Below, piece after piece: positions 1 to 7,950 of a DNA stretch of 64,000 nucleotides. Every line of letters starts with the position of its first letter. Position 1 is the first letter of the stretch. The position numbers and the translations under genes are program-made. The stretch is from positions 434,001 through 498,000 of the forward strand of contig JBAYIU010000001.1 of NCBI GenBank assembly GCA_041665465.1, read 5' to 3'. This stretch comes from JACRPH01 sp041665465 (GTDB lineage Archaea > Nanobdellota > Nanobdellia > Woesearchaeales > GW2011-AR9). Under the pieces are notes generated by a model, which was not told the DNA's origin, did not search any database, and worked only from the letters and a program-made list of their open reading frames with translations.

Positions 1-1
1 G

Positions 2-502
2 ATTAAAAAAATAGAAACTTATCATCCAGGATGGTGCCAAGAGTATGAGAAACGAGGAGGTAAACTTAAAGAGATCCTGCACCTTCCTTTCTTGTGTATT
101 TTCGGAAGAAGTGATGGAACACTCAGTTTTGATGGAGCAAATGTTTTCCCCGACCAGATTGAAGCAGGAATCTTGAAAGATAAGAAGTTATCTAGCATTA
201 CACACCGATTTAAGATGGAAAAGAAGTATGATAAACATCATACGATGCAGTTCCATATCCATATTGAGATGAAACCGGGATGTATTCCACAAGATAAACT
301 TAAATCGGCTTATCTTAAAAGTATACTTGGAGAGCTACTAAAGTTAAATCCTGATTTTAGGGAATCTTATTCTAAGAATAAAACCGTCCAGCCATGGATT
401 AATCTGTATAAGTTTGATCATCCTTTATTCAAACAAGATGACTTAAAATCAAAGAACATTTATTTCACAAAGAAGAAGCCTCAAATAAAGAATAAATCAT
501 AG
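2..502 (+). CDS. PaaK-like adenylate-forming ligase, C-terminal part
   Basis: The reading frame is open from the window edge, so this is the 3' end of a longer gene; the TTG at 92 is not its start. The segment GRSDGTLSFDGANVFPDQIE (codons about 34-53) is the hinge and C-terminal motif of the phenylacetate-CoA ligase / coenzyme F390 synthetase branch of AMP-forming ligases. The rest matches the small C-terminal domain that closes on the adenylate. The acid substrate cannot be told from this part. The last 22 bp overlap the end of the convergent hydrolase gene. Confidence 0.8.
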   Translation: MKKIETYHPGWCQEYEKRGGKLKEILHLPFLCIFGRSDGTLSFDGANVFPDQIEAGILKDKKLSSITHRFKMEKKYDKHHTMQFHIHIEMKPGCIPQDKLKSAYLKSILGELLKLNPDFRESYSKNKTVQPWINLYKFDHPLFKQDDLKSKNIYFTKKKPQIKNKS

Positions 503-1344
503 AAGTTCTGAATAAGGAAGTTATGGATCATTTGAGATACCTCTTCCGCTTTCTCTATGATTACAAAATGATGATTATCCTTAATCATCTTTAGTTCTGA
601 ATTGTTAATCAACCTTTTCATTACCAGAGAGAATTTGGGAGGAACAACCGGATCTTTATCCCCAGCAATGATCAGGACCGGGATTTTCAACTTATGCAAA
701 GTATCTTGAATACGAGCCTTATTATGAAAAACATATTGTTCTAAGTTATCTAAGGCCTTAACCATCGTCCGGATAGGAGTCAGATGGATTAAGTGAGATA
801 TTAAATTCAATTGGTTATTTATTCCTTCTACAGATAAATCAATATCTTTTAAATGGAAGAAGTGTTCACGTTGAGTTAATTTATGTTCAGAAACAAATCT
901 GAGGAAATGATTCAGATAAGGTTTAAGGTTAAGTAAACGATCTTTTGTAAAAGGATATAAACTAGCGGTTTCTATCATAATCATAGAAGAAGGTAACTGT
1001 TTAGGATAGTTAATACAATAATTTATAGCTACCCCTCCACCTAAACTATGTCCGATTAACACAAATTTCTGGATCTTCTCTCTCTTTATGATCTGATGAA
1101 CATCATGAGAGAAGTGGTCTAACTTGTATTTTTGAATATCCTCGGGAGCATCAGAACAACCATGACCACGAAGATCTATAGCTAAGGTCCCGTATCCTTT
1201 TTTATGCAGGAAATTAATCTCTTTTTTCCAGACAGTCCAATTTCCTCCTACTCCGTGCAAGAAAACTAAACATAAAGGAAGATTGCCTTTATTGTAATTA
1301 TAATAAATTTTAGTCTTATCAAAAGATGCTAACCTCTTTTCCAT
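481..1344 (-). CDS. Alpha/beta-hydrolase fold protein
   Basis: A 287-residue single-domain hydrolase. The oxyanion motif HGVGGN lies at about residue 30, the nucleophile elbow GHSLGG has Ser100, the acid is probably in GDKDPVV (about residue 231) and the histidine is one of the HH at 258-259, so the triad is complete. It has no signal peptide and is probably cytoplasmic. Size and motif order fit esterase or lactonase-like enzymes; the substrate is unknown. A TATA element (CTTTATATACTT on the minus strand, about 1366-1377) sits near 27 nt before the ATG, which supports this start and a leaderless transcript. Confidence 0.85.
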   Translation of the reverse strand: MEKRLASFDKTKIYYNYNKGNLPLCLVFLHGVGGNWTVWKKEINFLHKKGYGTLAIDLRGHGCSDAPEDIQKYKLDHFSHDVHQIIKREKIQKFVLIGHSLGGGVAINYCINYPKQLPSSMIMIETASLYPFTKDRLLNLKPYLNHFLRFVSEHKLTQREHFFHLKDIDLSVEGINNQLNLISHLIHLTPIRTMVKALDNLEQYVFHNKARIQDTLHKLKIPVLIIAGDKDPVVPPKFSLVMKRLINNSELKMIKDNHHFVIIEKAEEVSQMIHNFLIQNFYDLFFI

Positions 1345-1424
1345 GAATAAGAGTATTACTTAGTAAGTATATAAAGATTGCTTTGGGTAGGATTAGGTAG
1401 AGAAAGTCGAGCAAACTAAAAAAA

Positions 1425-1703
1425 TTAAATATTTAAGAATTGTTTACTCAAAGATTGGCATTTCTTTAACGCTTCTAATTGCATAATCTGATCATGCAAA
1501 GTTTTAGCTTGAAACGCAGCAGTTTTAGTCTTTTCTACTTCTTTCTCAAGCAAAGAGATGTTCTGATTCAAGAATTGATGTAAATGATCTGAACTCTCTA
1601 GATTATGGGCCTTGATAAGTTCAATCAGAGTTATAAAAGAAGGGTCAGTATGAAACCTAACCGGAACCTCTCGAAATACCTTTTCTTTAAGGGGTTTAGA
1701 CAC
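1425..1703 (-). CDS. Small coiled-coil protein, unknown
   Basis: 92 residues starting at a GTG. A TATA-like CTTTTATAAG at about 1725-1735 lies near 27 nt upstream, so the GTG is the likely start of a leaderless mRNA separate from nop10. The C-terminal half (residues about 45-85) is charged and heptad-like, consistent with a coiled coil. The N-terminal half carries a short segment, PVRFHTDPSFITLIELI. I do not recognise a family; DNA-binding or adaptor roles are possible but unsupported. Confidence 0.5.
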   Translation of the reverse strand: MSKPLKEKVFREVPVRFHTDPSFITLIELIKAHNLESSDHLHQFLNQNISLLEKEVEKTKTAAFQAKTLHDQIMQLEALKKCQSLSKQFLNI

Positions 1704-1760
1704 GTTAGAAGAGAGATAACTGCACTTATAAAAGTTGGGGATATGTAGAATATATCTAAC

Positions 1761-1940
1761 TCAATACCATCCTTTCTGGATAAATTCGGGCTTCTTGAGT
1801 TCTCTTCTCATACCAGCGTACTTATCCTCTAAAGAGAATTTTGGAGGGCGAGGTATTTCAGTGAGAGTGTGGCAAGAAGGACAACTCTCATTAAGAGTAT
1901 ATCTATCACAATTCTTGCAGTGATGAAGATGTTCAGCCAT
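1761..1940 (-). CDS. nop10: H/ACA ribonucleoprotein subunit Nop10
   Basis: A 59-residue gene read from the minus strand. It starts MAEHLHHCKNCDRYTLNESC and ends PEFIQKGWY. The two CxxC pairs (Cys8/Cys11 and Cys20/Cys23) form the archaeal Nop10 zinc ribbon, and the RPPKFSLEDKY linker binds Cbf5. Nop10 is a core part of the H/ACA RNP that makes pseudouridine in rRNA. Its ATG is 1 nt past the aIF2-alpha stop codon, so it is translated as the last gene of the conserved aIF2-alpha/Nop10 unit. Confidence 0.95.
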   Translation of the reverse strand: MAEHLHHCKNCDRYTLNESCPSCHTLTEIPRPPKFSLEDKYAGMRRELKKPEFIQKGWY

Positions 1941-1941
1941 C

Positions 1942-2724
1942 TTACTCGCTCTTTTCGCGTTGTAAAGTAAATTCAGAAACTTTATCTTTAAACTTCTCTA
2001 AGATATCTTCAATTTTTACTAGATTTTTTTCTGCCGGCTTATATTCGACATCTTCTATCACAAATTTATACTTTCCTCCACCCAAATAAGTAATAGAAAT
2101 ACTAGAAGAGATATTTTTAATAGCGATTAAAGTAGATTTTATCTTTTCTACCCCTTCTGAAGCATAACTTTTAAGAGTGATATCTCCATTAATATAAATC
2201 TTGGGAGCTTTAAATTTATCCACAATGACAGAGGTAAGTTCTTTAGCAAAATCCTTCTCTACGCCCATCTTTTCTAGATTAGCATTACCTGAAGCAACAT
2301 CACGAAAGCATAAATACATATGAGAATATTCTACAAACATCTTCTTGCTTACTTGATTATAAGTTTCTTGAAGCGGTTTTTTAGTTTTTTCACACACTCC
2401 CTTAAACAAGGTTTCTGCTTTCAATTCTTGTTTAATCTCTTCTAACTTATCCATTCTTTGAGTAGAATTTACTCTACGTAAAGAAAGATCAATATTGCCA
2501 GTAGAAGAATCAACCCGGATAACTTTACATACAATCTGACGATCTAGATCAACATAATCTCTTAAATTTCTAATTCTTCCCGGAGCAACTTCAGAGATGT
2601 AAACTACCCCTACCTTTCCGGGATATTCTTGTAAATCTACAAAAACAGAGTTAGGATAGAGTTTAGTTACTTTACATAAGACTATTTCTTCTACTTCCGG
2701 AGTACTGGTACGTGAGTATAACAT
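1942..2724 (-). CDS. eif2a: Translation initiation factor aIF2 subunit alpha
   Basis: A 260-residue subunit of the heterotrimer that brings Met-tRNAi to the small ribosomal subunit. The N-terminal S1 domain (about 10-85) includes KVGVVYISEVAPGRIRNLRD and IDLSLRRV. A helical domain follows (about 90-170), then the C-terminal alpha/beta domain (about 175-250) that binds aIF2-gamma. It has its own TATA box (CATTTATAAATACGC on the minus strand, 2746-2759) about 27 nt before the ATG, so it can be transcribed separately from the upstream S27e/L44e genes. Confidence 0.95.
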   Translation of the reverse strand: MLYSRTSTPEVEEIVLCKVTKLYPNSVFVDLQEYPGKVGVVYISEVAPGRIRNLRDYVDLDRQIVCKVIRVDSSTGNIDLSLRRVNSTQRMDKLEEIKQELKAETLFKGVCEKTKKPLQETYNQVSKKMFVEYSHMYLCFRDVASGNANLEKMGVEKDFAKELTSVIVDKFKAPKIYINGDITLKSYASEGVEKIKSTLIAIKNISSSISITYLGGGKYKFVIEDVEYKPAEKNLVKIEDILEKFKDKVSEFTLQREKSE

Positions 2725-2745
2725 ATTGAACTTATATACAAGTAG

Positions 2746-2759
2746 CGTATTTATAAATG
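2746..2759 (-). promoter_or_regulatory. TATA/BRE element of the aIF2-alpha-nop10 unit
   Basis: The minus strand reads GCAAACATTTATAAATACGC around here, with the TATA centre about 28 nt before the aIF2-alpha ATG. The A-rich CGCAAAC just upstream is in the position of a BRE. Spacing predicts a leaderless mRNA. Confidence 0.7.
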
Positions 2760-2797
2760 TTTGCGAGAAGGTTTAACAAGAAAAAATAAGAAAAATC

Positions 2798-2989
2798 CTA
2801 TCCCAGAATCTCTAATACTCGAGCAGAAATTCTAGACTTTCCACCAGTAGGATAAGCTAACTCTTTGTTACATACTAAACAATGAACTACTTCGCTAGCA
2901 TTACCGAAGATGATCTGTTCATTTTTACACTTAGAACATCTTACTTTGATGAACTTACTTTTAGCCGGTTGATTGATCATTTTAGACAA
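2798..2989 (-). CDS. rps27e: Small-subunit ribosomal protein S27e (eS27)
   Basis: 63 residues with the diagnostic zinc ribbon: CSKC at about residues 18-21 and CLVC at about 37-40, then YPTGGKSRI, the conserved C-terminal rRNA-binding motif. Length is normal for archaeal eS27. Its start overlaps the end of the L44e gene by 8 bp, so the two are translationally coupled. A T-rich tract follows the stop (2781-2796 on the minus strand) before the next promoter. Confidence 0.96.
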   Translation of the reverse strand: MSKMINQPAKSKFIKVRCSKCKNEQIIFGNASEVVHCLVCNKELAYPTGGKSRISARVLEILG

Positions 2990-3290
2990 ACTCCACTTTC
3001 TTTAGACGAAGACCATGAGATTGGCAAGAAGCCTTTTTACATACCACACAAGTAAAACGGAAATCGGTCTTCTTAGTACTTTTTGCTCCTGATCTCTTGA
3101 ATTTAGTAACAGCAGGTTTAGAATAACGGCCAAGGTTACCACAACCACGAGCTTGACCACGTAATCTAGCTCTGACTTTAGAACCACGACTTAAAGAACT
3201 AGCGTTCTTTCTCTTATTAGCAGCAATCTTATGTTCAGTATGTTTCTTACAATGTTTACAATATCTTTTTATGGATTTAGGAACTTTCAT
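2982..3290 (-). CDS. rpl44e: Large-subunit ribosomal protein L44e (eL42)
   Basis: 102 residues, very basic. It begins MKVPKSIKRYCKHCKKHTEH; the zinc ligands are in CKHC (about 11-14) and CVVC (about 81-84). The RGSKVRARLRGQARGCGNLGRYSKP stretch is typical of eL42 near the ribosomal E site. It is first in the L44e-S27e pair, with aIF2-alpha and nop10 just downstream, a gene order kept in many archaea. A TATA box (GCTTTATAAATAAAA on the minus strand) is at 3332-3346. Confidence 0.97.
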   Translation of the reverse strand: MKVPKSIKRYCKHCKKHTEHKIAANKRKNASSLSRGSKVRARLRGQARGCGNLGRYSKPAVTKFKRSGAKSTKKTDFRFTCVVCKKASCQSHGLRLKKVEFV

Positions 3291-3331
3291 AGTTAATCAC
3301 ATCTTAAGTTTTATCTCTTGTTAAATCGGTG

Positions 3332-3346
3332 TTTTATTTATAAAGC
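3332..3346 (-). promoter_or_regulatory. TATA element of the L44e-S27e operon
   Basis: The minus strand reads ACAAAAAGCTTTATAAATAA, giving an A-rich upstream element joined to TTTATAAATA. The centre is about 50 nt before the ATG, leaving a short leader of roughly 24 nt. Confidence 0.65.
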
Positions 3347-3476
3347 TTTTTGTTCTGGGAGAGGATTATGCTGTAACAAGAAAAATGAAAAAGCATTTTT
3401 CGACTGTAAATAAAGATTGAGACACATAATTTACAGGATAGAAATTATTAAATACTATTCATCAAGAAACGAGAAT

Positions 3477-3980
3477 ATGAGAATAATTCGCGAAGTTGAT
3501 TTTGGGGCAGGGTCAGTAGAATATTTAGCAAAAAAACTGGATCAATATCATGCTGCCATCACTTATTCTACAGGAGAAGAAGTGTTAATGGGAGCGGAAA
3601 TACGAGCTTATAATCCCGGACAAAGGGTTTTAGAGAATAATCTTCGTGCCCTGACCGAACATTTTACAACCAATATTCTCCCCATCTTAGACCGAAATGG
3701 AGTAACTTTAAGAAGACCAGACGTAAATCACAGCACCCATTATCGCGCCATTACTAAAACTTCTCGAGCGGGAGACCATAGTGATTTCTATGTGGTACGT
3801 TCAGAACTAGAATGGGACTTTAGTGATGCGAGTCTATTCCGTACCTTGTTCAATTTTGATGAAAGAGGATTTTCTTTACTTCTTGACCAAGAAGGAAACG
3901 CCAGAGGTCGTTATAGAGTTGAAGACAAGAAAGGTAATCTTATCATTGATTTACAGGAGTTTTATTCACAACAAGCTTAA
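3477..3980 (+). CDS. Hypothetical protein, 167 residues
   Basis: I chose the ATG at 3477 (MRIIREVDFGAGSVEY) over a TTG 60 nt earlier because a TATA-like TTATTAAATA lies about 25 nt before the ATG. The protein looks soluble, with mixed alpha/beta character and no signal peptide or membrane segment. I do not recognise a family. It ends by overlapping the convergent pth2 gene by 15 bp. Confidence 0.55.
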   Translation: MRIIREVDFGAGSVEYLAKKLDQYHAAITYSTGEEVLMGAEIRAYNPGQRVLENNLRALTEHFTTNILPILDRNGVTLRRPDVNHSTHYRAITKTSRAGDHSDFYVVRSELEWDFSDASLFRTLFNFDERGFSLLLDQEGNARGRYRVEDKKGNLIIDLQEFYSQQA

Positions 3981-4313
3981 CTTACCAGTAATCTTATCAA
4001 TTTTTTCTTCTTCGTCTGGACCGATAGCTCCGCAAGTTCTCGTACCTGGTGCAACTACGGTTCTACCGGCATCAGTGATTAAAGAAACAGCTAAACCTTC
4101 ATCTTTAGCCCACTGGAAATATTTCAGCAGTTCTTTCTCATCTTTAACTTTAAGCACGATCTTAGCCATCCCATTTTCGTGCCATTCTTTTACTAATTTC
4201 TTATCAGAATGAAAAACTGCTTCTACTGCGGCATGAGCAACCTGAGCCGCTAGTTTTCCTTTAGGTAACTTTAAGTCTTGCCTTACTAAGATAACTTGCT
4301 TTAATTCGGACAT
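3966..4313 (-). CDS. pth2: Peptidyl-tRNA hydrolase, Pth2 type
   Basis: 115 residues, the normal length. It frees tRNA from peptidyl-tRNAs dropped by ribosomes. Family signatures are the N-terminal VRQDLKLPKGKLAAQVAHAA, with the catalytic-site lysine and histidine region, and the C-terminal ITDAGRTVVAPGTRTCGAIGP, whose AGRT/APGT loops line the active site. This is the archaeal/eukaryotic Pth2 family, unrelated to bacterial Pth. Confidence 0.95.
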   Translation of the reverse strand: MSELKQVILVRQDLKLPKGKLAAQVAHAAVEAVFHSDKKLVKEWHENGMAKIVLKVKDEKELLKYFQWAKDEGLAVSLITDAGRTVVAPGTRTCGAIGPDEEEKIDKITGKLSLL

Positions 4314-4345
4314 AGAAGAGAAGAAAATAATTGAGTTAATAAATC

Positions 4346-4924
4346 TTACCGATACACTTCTGGTTTAAGAATACCCACATAAGGAAGGTTTCTAAGATAT
4401 TCTTGATAATCCATTCCATACCCAACTACAAAATGATCATCAATAGTAAACCCAGTATAATCAGCATGAAACAATTCTTTTCCAGGAGCTCTTCTAGAAG
4501 GTTTGTCCAACAAAACGCACAATCTTATGGATTTAGGGTTTCTTGGTTTTAAAATCTCGTTTATTAGATGACTCAAAGTTCTTCCGGAATCAACGATATC
4601 TTCCACCACTAAAATATCTTCTCCTGAAACGTCCATTTTTAAGTCAAGAATAGTTTTAACACTCCCTGAAGAAACAGTTCCCTTACCATAACTTTCTAAG
4701 ATAATGGAATCCTGTACTCTGGGGATATTAGGATCAATCAAACGATTGAGATCATTAAATAACGGTCCAGCTCCTTTAAGGATAGGCAACATGAAGATTC
4801 TTCGAGCAGAAGCATAATCACGAGAAATTTCTGCTGCGAGTTCTGTTACTCTCGCTTGAATTTGTTCCGGAGAATATAACACTCGTTCCACGTCTTTTTC
4901 CGAGTATGTTCTGTAGGTAGACAT
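4346..4924 (-). CDS. hpt: Hypoxanthine/guanine phosphoribosyltransferase-like
   Basis: 192 residues of type I phosphoribosyltransferase fold. The PRPP-binding motif is VVEDIVDSGRTL (about residues 115-126), and the flexible loop contains ILESYGKGTVSSG. The C-terminal hood contains FVVGYGMDYQEYLRNLPYVG, which matches the bacterial-type hypoxanthine PRTase rather than the archaeal Hpt/Apt group. It would salvage hypoxanthine or guanine to IMP or GMP. A TATA-like CCTTAAATATGG lies about 25 nt before the ATG. Confidence 0.85.
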   Translation of the reverse strand: MSTYRTYSEKDVERVLYSPEQIQARVTELAAEISRDYASARRIFMLPILKGAGPLFNDLNRLIDPNIPRVQDSIILESYGKGTVSSGSVKTILDLKMDVSGEDILVVEDIVDSGRTLSHLINEILKPRNPKSIRLCVLLDKPSRRAPGKELFHADYTGFTIDDHFVVGYGMDYQEYLRNLPYVGILKPEVYR

Positions 4925-4978
4925 AGTTATTACAAAGAAGAAGCCATATTTAAGGATTTATATTCAAGAGGGAAGTAT

Positions 4979-5278
4979 TTATCTTAAGAAATAAGATTTA
5001 ATCACCAAATTATCCAGATAAACAAAATCTCTAATGGCAGGATTGACATTAAATTGTTCAATTACTTTATCAGCAGCTTCTTGTTTAATGCCAAAATAAA
5101 CCCTTAGAATAGGATGAGTAAAACTTTCTATATCAGTAAGTCGGTTAAAATTATCCCCTTCTTTAGGACAAACAGCATATTTTCTTTGCCGATTAACTTC
5201 ATAAATCAACAGAGCCAGATCTCCTCGACATTCATCTTTGATTTGTCCGCCTACGAATATGGGAAAGGTTCTGGCCAT
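4979..5278 (-). CDS. Single-copy GGQI-domain protein, unknown function
   Basis: 99 residues consisting of one copy of an apparently uncharacterised domain. It starts IFVGGQIKDECRGDLALLI, reaches a mid-domain LT and ends with RVYFGIKQEAADKVI. The same pattern occurs twice in the neighbouring upstream gene. It has no signal peptide and is probably cytoplasmic. Its own TATA-like GTTATAAAAATAAC is at about 5301-5315, so it can be made separately from the 5346-7009 operon. Function unknown. Confidence 0.65.
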   Translation of the reverse strand: MARTFPIFVGGQIKDECRGDLALLIYEVNRQRKYAVCPKEGDNFNRLTDIESFTHPILRVYFGIKQEAADKVIEQFNVNPAIRDFVYLDNLVIKSYFLR

Positions 5279-5345
5279 GGTATTAATAAAGACTTAAAGA
5301 GTTATTTTTATAACTTTAGATTATTAAGAAGATAGAAAAATAAAT

Positions 5346-5951
5346 TTACTTCAGGAATCTTGGATCCAATAACATTCTGTCCCATTCTCGAGAAGCAAGC
5401 TCATCCATAGTAGTTAGATCTCCCAATCTTCCCATTACAGATTCAGCAGCAAAATGATTAATTCCCACGTAAACTCTTTGTATGGGCCAATTAACTGTTG
5501 CTACGCCGGTTAAATGGATGATCTCTTCATCAAAAGCATCATAAAGAAATGAACCAAACTTTTTTTCTTCAGGAAGTTTGTTAATCACTAAAGTTAAACT
5601 TCCCCTATTTTCTTCTTTTATTTGTCCACCATAAAAAGGCTTAAATTGCATATGAGGAAGAGTCGTAGAAGATAATAAGTCATCGTCCAAGTCCCTTAAA
5701 CGAGCATGATCTTCTAATACAGCAATATTGGCAGCTATTTCTCTGGCTTTAGCGTTATTAACCCCAATGTAAATTCTTTCATACGAATAAGCGCTAGGTT
5801 CACCATTAGTCAAATCTAGAAAACGTTGATAATCTAGAGTTAAAATTCTTGCTCCAAAATGTTTCAGTCTATCCTCAACCCCTTCAATTACAAGAATATT
5901 CCTTCCACGACATGATTGTCTAATCTGTCCACCATAATATGCTTCGGTCAT
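5346..5951 (-). CDS. Tandem GGQI-domain protein, unknown function
   Basis: 201 residues made of two copies of one domain. Copy 1 (about 5-98) has YYGGQIRQSCRGRNILVI...LTNG...RIYIGVNNAKAREI. Copy 2 (about 108-198) has FYGGQIKEENRGSLTLVI...LTGV...RVYVGINHFAAESV. The shared core is GGQI, then RG, then LT, then R(I/V)YxGI(N/K)xxAA. I know no described family with this pattern. Translation starts 2 nt after the lipoprotein stop, with AGGGTGA as ribosome binding site, so it belongs to the same operon as two exported proteins. Confidence 0.7.
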   Translation of the reverse strand: MTEAYYGGQIRQSCRGRNILVIEGVEDRLKHFGARILTLDYQRFLDLTNGEPSAYSYERIYIGVNNAKAREIAANIAVLEDHARLRDLDDDLLSSTTLPHMQFKPFYGGQIKEENRGSLTLVINKLPEEKKFGSFLYDAFDEEIIHLTGVATVNWPIQRVYVGINHFAAESVMGRLGDLTTMDELASREWDRMLLDPRFLK

Positions 5952-5953
5952 TT

Positions 5954-6379
5954 TTATTCACCCTTAACATCAAATTGAGGAGGGACTATCTTTGGTAATT
6001 GGGCCCTCTTTACGTTTAAAACTTCTTCTTTTATTAGTCCTGCGGCATAGCTAGCTCCTTCAAATAATGCTTCTGAATGATCATAAGATCTTTTTTCAGC
6101 CTCATAACATATTTCACTCATATCATTTCCGGAAACACAAACAGAATTACAACAGGTTCCACCATCATAGAACCCATACTTCACAACAGAACCATCATCT
6201 TCAGTGGTGATTAGAACATCCCCGACAAACCCTCTAGGGATATACTCAACATTTAGCGAAGAGATTCTTCCTTTAAAATAATCTGGACTTTTAGTGTAAT
6301 CTGGCTCAATACCTTTACTACATCCAACTGCTAAAGAACCAACTAAAGATAATACCAAAGCGCAAATTGTTTTTTTCAT
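5954..6379 (-). CDS. Predicted lipoprotein, unknown
   Basis: 141 residues. The N-terminus MKKTICALVLSLVGSLAVGC is a lipoprotein signal with Cys20 as the likely lipid-modified residue. The mature part is short, with a CC pair and two more cysteines at about residues 75-91 that could form disulfides. No family recognised. It starts 6 nt after the previous gene's stop with a GAGG ribosome binding site. The signal peptide is nearly the same as that of the upstream gene. Confidence 0.65.
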   Translation of the reverse strand: MKKTICALVLSLVGSLAVGCSKGIEPDYTKSPDYFKGRISSLNVEYIPRGFVGDVLITTEDDGSVVKYGFYDGGTCCNSVCVSGNDMSEICYEAEKRSYDHSEALFEGASYAAGLIKEEVLNVKRAQLPKIVPPQFDVKGE

Positions 6380-6385
6380 TGTTTA

Positions 6386-7009
6386 TTACCTCATTAACTC
6401 CTTTGCTTTTCTTTCTTCCTGTTTACGCAAAGTTTCGTGATAATCAGCAATTCTATGCAAGTAATGTCTCACCTGACAATTTGCTTCATCAAATACAGTA
6501 CTTAAGTCAGTATCATAAGCGGAATCATAAACCTTTAATGGATCGGGAAGAGTATTATGCTTAGGAAGATCGCCGGTAGTAAAAAGGGCGTCTTCATCAT
6601 CTTTACTGAATTTGGGGAAGGGGTGATGAGACTGACAATCTAACTCGGAGAAACTCTCAGAAACACGTGGAGTGGTTTTATAGATAGCCATACATTTTAC
6701 TTTACCACAATCACCAACATTCTCTTCGGTACTTCCTGCAGTTGGAGCAACAACATCGTAAACAACAGTTTTTCCACTCTTCTTGCTAACAATCAAGCGA
6801 TAAGAGGATAGAGTGGGACCATTGTGTTGGAATAGAATCCTTTCTCCTTTAAGATCAGTAAAAGTGTCATCACGATAATCATCAAAATTTGGACTACAAA
6901 CATAAGTATCTGCACATTTTGGAGGTTGAGCTGACGACTCTTTCTCTTCCGCAAGAACTGCTGAACTTAATCCCAAAGCCAAGACCAAAGCGCAAATAGT
7001 TTTTTTCAT
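6386..7009 (-). CDS. Secreted protein of unknown function
   Basis: 207 residues from the ATG at 7009. An upstream in-frame start 63 nt earlier is less likely because it would put extra residues before a clean signal peptide (MKKTICALVLALGLSSAVLA, cleavage before EEK). GGTGG about 10 nt before the ATG can serve as ribosome binding site. The mature protein has six or seven scattered cysteines and a charged C-terminus (KQEERKAKELMR). First gene of the exported/GGQI operon; no family recognised. Confidence 0.65.
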   Translation of the reverse strand: MKKTICALVLALGLSSAVLAEEKESSAQPPKCADTYVCSPNFDDYRDDTFTDLKGERILFQHNGPTLSSYRLIVSKKSGKTVVYDVVAPTAGSTEENVGDCGKVKCMAIYKTTPRVSESFSELDCQSHHPFPKFSKDDEDALFTTGDLPKHNTLPDPLKVYDSAYDTDLSTVFDEANCQVRHYLHRIADYHETLRKQEERKAKELMR

Positions 7010-7062
7010 GTTGTAACAACCACCAAAAACATAACTAATATAAAAAGATAAACAAAAAAAAC

Positions 7063-7848
7063 TTACTTCCAACTCTGCTCAAATAAGCCGTTGAAGTAAT
7101 TGACGAACAAAGGAGCTTCTACCCATACAGCACAATCGTAACTCTTATGTACTTTCTGGTCATCAGTTAAGAATAACATCAATTGAGTATTGTCCACAAC
7201 CATAAAGCGAGCATCGTTCTTTTCCTTACCGGGTTTAATGGTAGCGAATTTAGCAATTTCTTTTACTATCTCCTTATTAGCGGTGTTAGGGACAGAAATC
7301 TTAATCTCGACCCCAGCCTTAGCAGCTTTCTTAAGTGCAGGACCAAGAGCCTCATACTTTCTCTCTAATCCTTCTTTAGAAGCCATCATAGTAATACTAG
7401 TCTGAGCGTTCTTAATCATGGTAGACATATGCTCGTAAGCTTTGTCTCTACCTCTGAAAGCACCAGATCTATCAGTTGGATCAACTAACTTGATTCCTTC
7501 AGTATGTAAAGAGTTTAACTCTTCCAATAAATCAGATTCTTTTAATCCAGATAATAATTTATTGCGTTCGTCAGCTTCTTCAGAAACTTTCTTCTTTACT
7601 CTTTCCACTACTTCAGTAGGTGGAACAGCTAAGTATTTGATTGGCTTACCAACTTTAACTACGATAAATCCTTTCTTCTCTAAAGATTCAAGAACATCAT
7701 AAGCACGAGAACGAGGAACATTAGAAATGTCAGATAGTTCTCCAGCGGTGGACACTCCTCTAGATAATAAAGCAACCCATAGTTTGCTCTCATAAGAGTT
7801 TAGTCCGAAATCTTTCAGTTTGTTTAAAAAGTCTTTTTGTACGATCAT
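7063..7848 (-). CDS. TrmB-family transcriptional regulator
   Basis: 261 residues. The N-terminal winged HTH (about 8-75) has FGLNSYESKLWVALLSRG and VPRSRAYDVLESLEKKGFI, the signature of the TrmB/sugar-specific regulator family. A short coiled coil (about 80-115) precedes the C-terminal regulatory domain (about 130-260), which resembles the phospholipase-D-like/TrmB ligand domain (MASKEGLERKYEALG). It has a leader of about 80 nt with GGAGGAAC as ribosome binding site. The gene lies just upstream of, and in the same direction as, the exported/GGQI operon, so that operon is an obvious candidate target. Confidence 0.85.
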   Translation of the reverse strand: MIVQKDFLNKLKDFGLNSYESKLWVALLSRGVSTAGELSDISNVPRSRAYDVLESLEKKGFIVVKVGKPIKYLAVPPTEVVERVKKKVSEEADERNKLLSGLKESDLLEELNSLHTEGIKLVDPTDRSGAFRGRDKAYEHMSTMIKNAQTSITMMASKEGLERKYEALGPALKKAAKAGVEIKISVPNTANKEIVKEIAKFATIKPGKEKNDARFMVVDNTQLMLFLTDDQKVHKSYDCAVWVEAPLFVNYFNGLFEQSWK

Positions 7849-7919
7849 ATTTTGTTCCTCCGGTTGAGTATGTATTTAGCACCTTTCCCTCTTAAACACG
7901 TTAGAACCTCTTTTGACAT
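7845..7919 (-). other. Possible 24-codon leader ORF before trmB
   Basis: The trmB leader contains an ATG at 7919 followed by 24 sense codons (MSKEVLTCLRGKGAKYILNR and four more). Its TGA overlaps the trmB ATG as ATGA. The predicted transcription start is about 10 nt before this ATG, so the reading frame fills almost the whole leader. It may be chance, since 24 open codons are not rare, but the exact stop-start overlap would couple trmB translation to it. Confidence 0.3.
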
Positions 7920-7950
7920 TACTTGTTGATGAATACTAAAATAAGCTTTT

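Noticed and set aside
1735..1923. Plus-strand frame of 62 codons over the nop10 region
   Set aside because: It is the antisense of nop10, has no promoter or ribosome binding site, and its composition is not protein-like.
3002..3187. Minus-strand frame of 61 codons inside rpl44e
   Set aside because: It is a shifted frame within a certain ribosomal protein gene.
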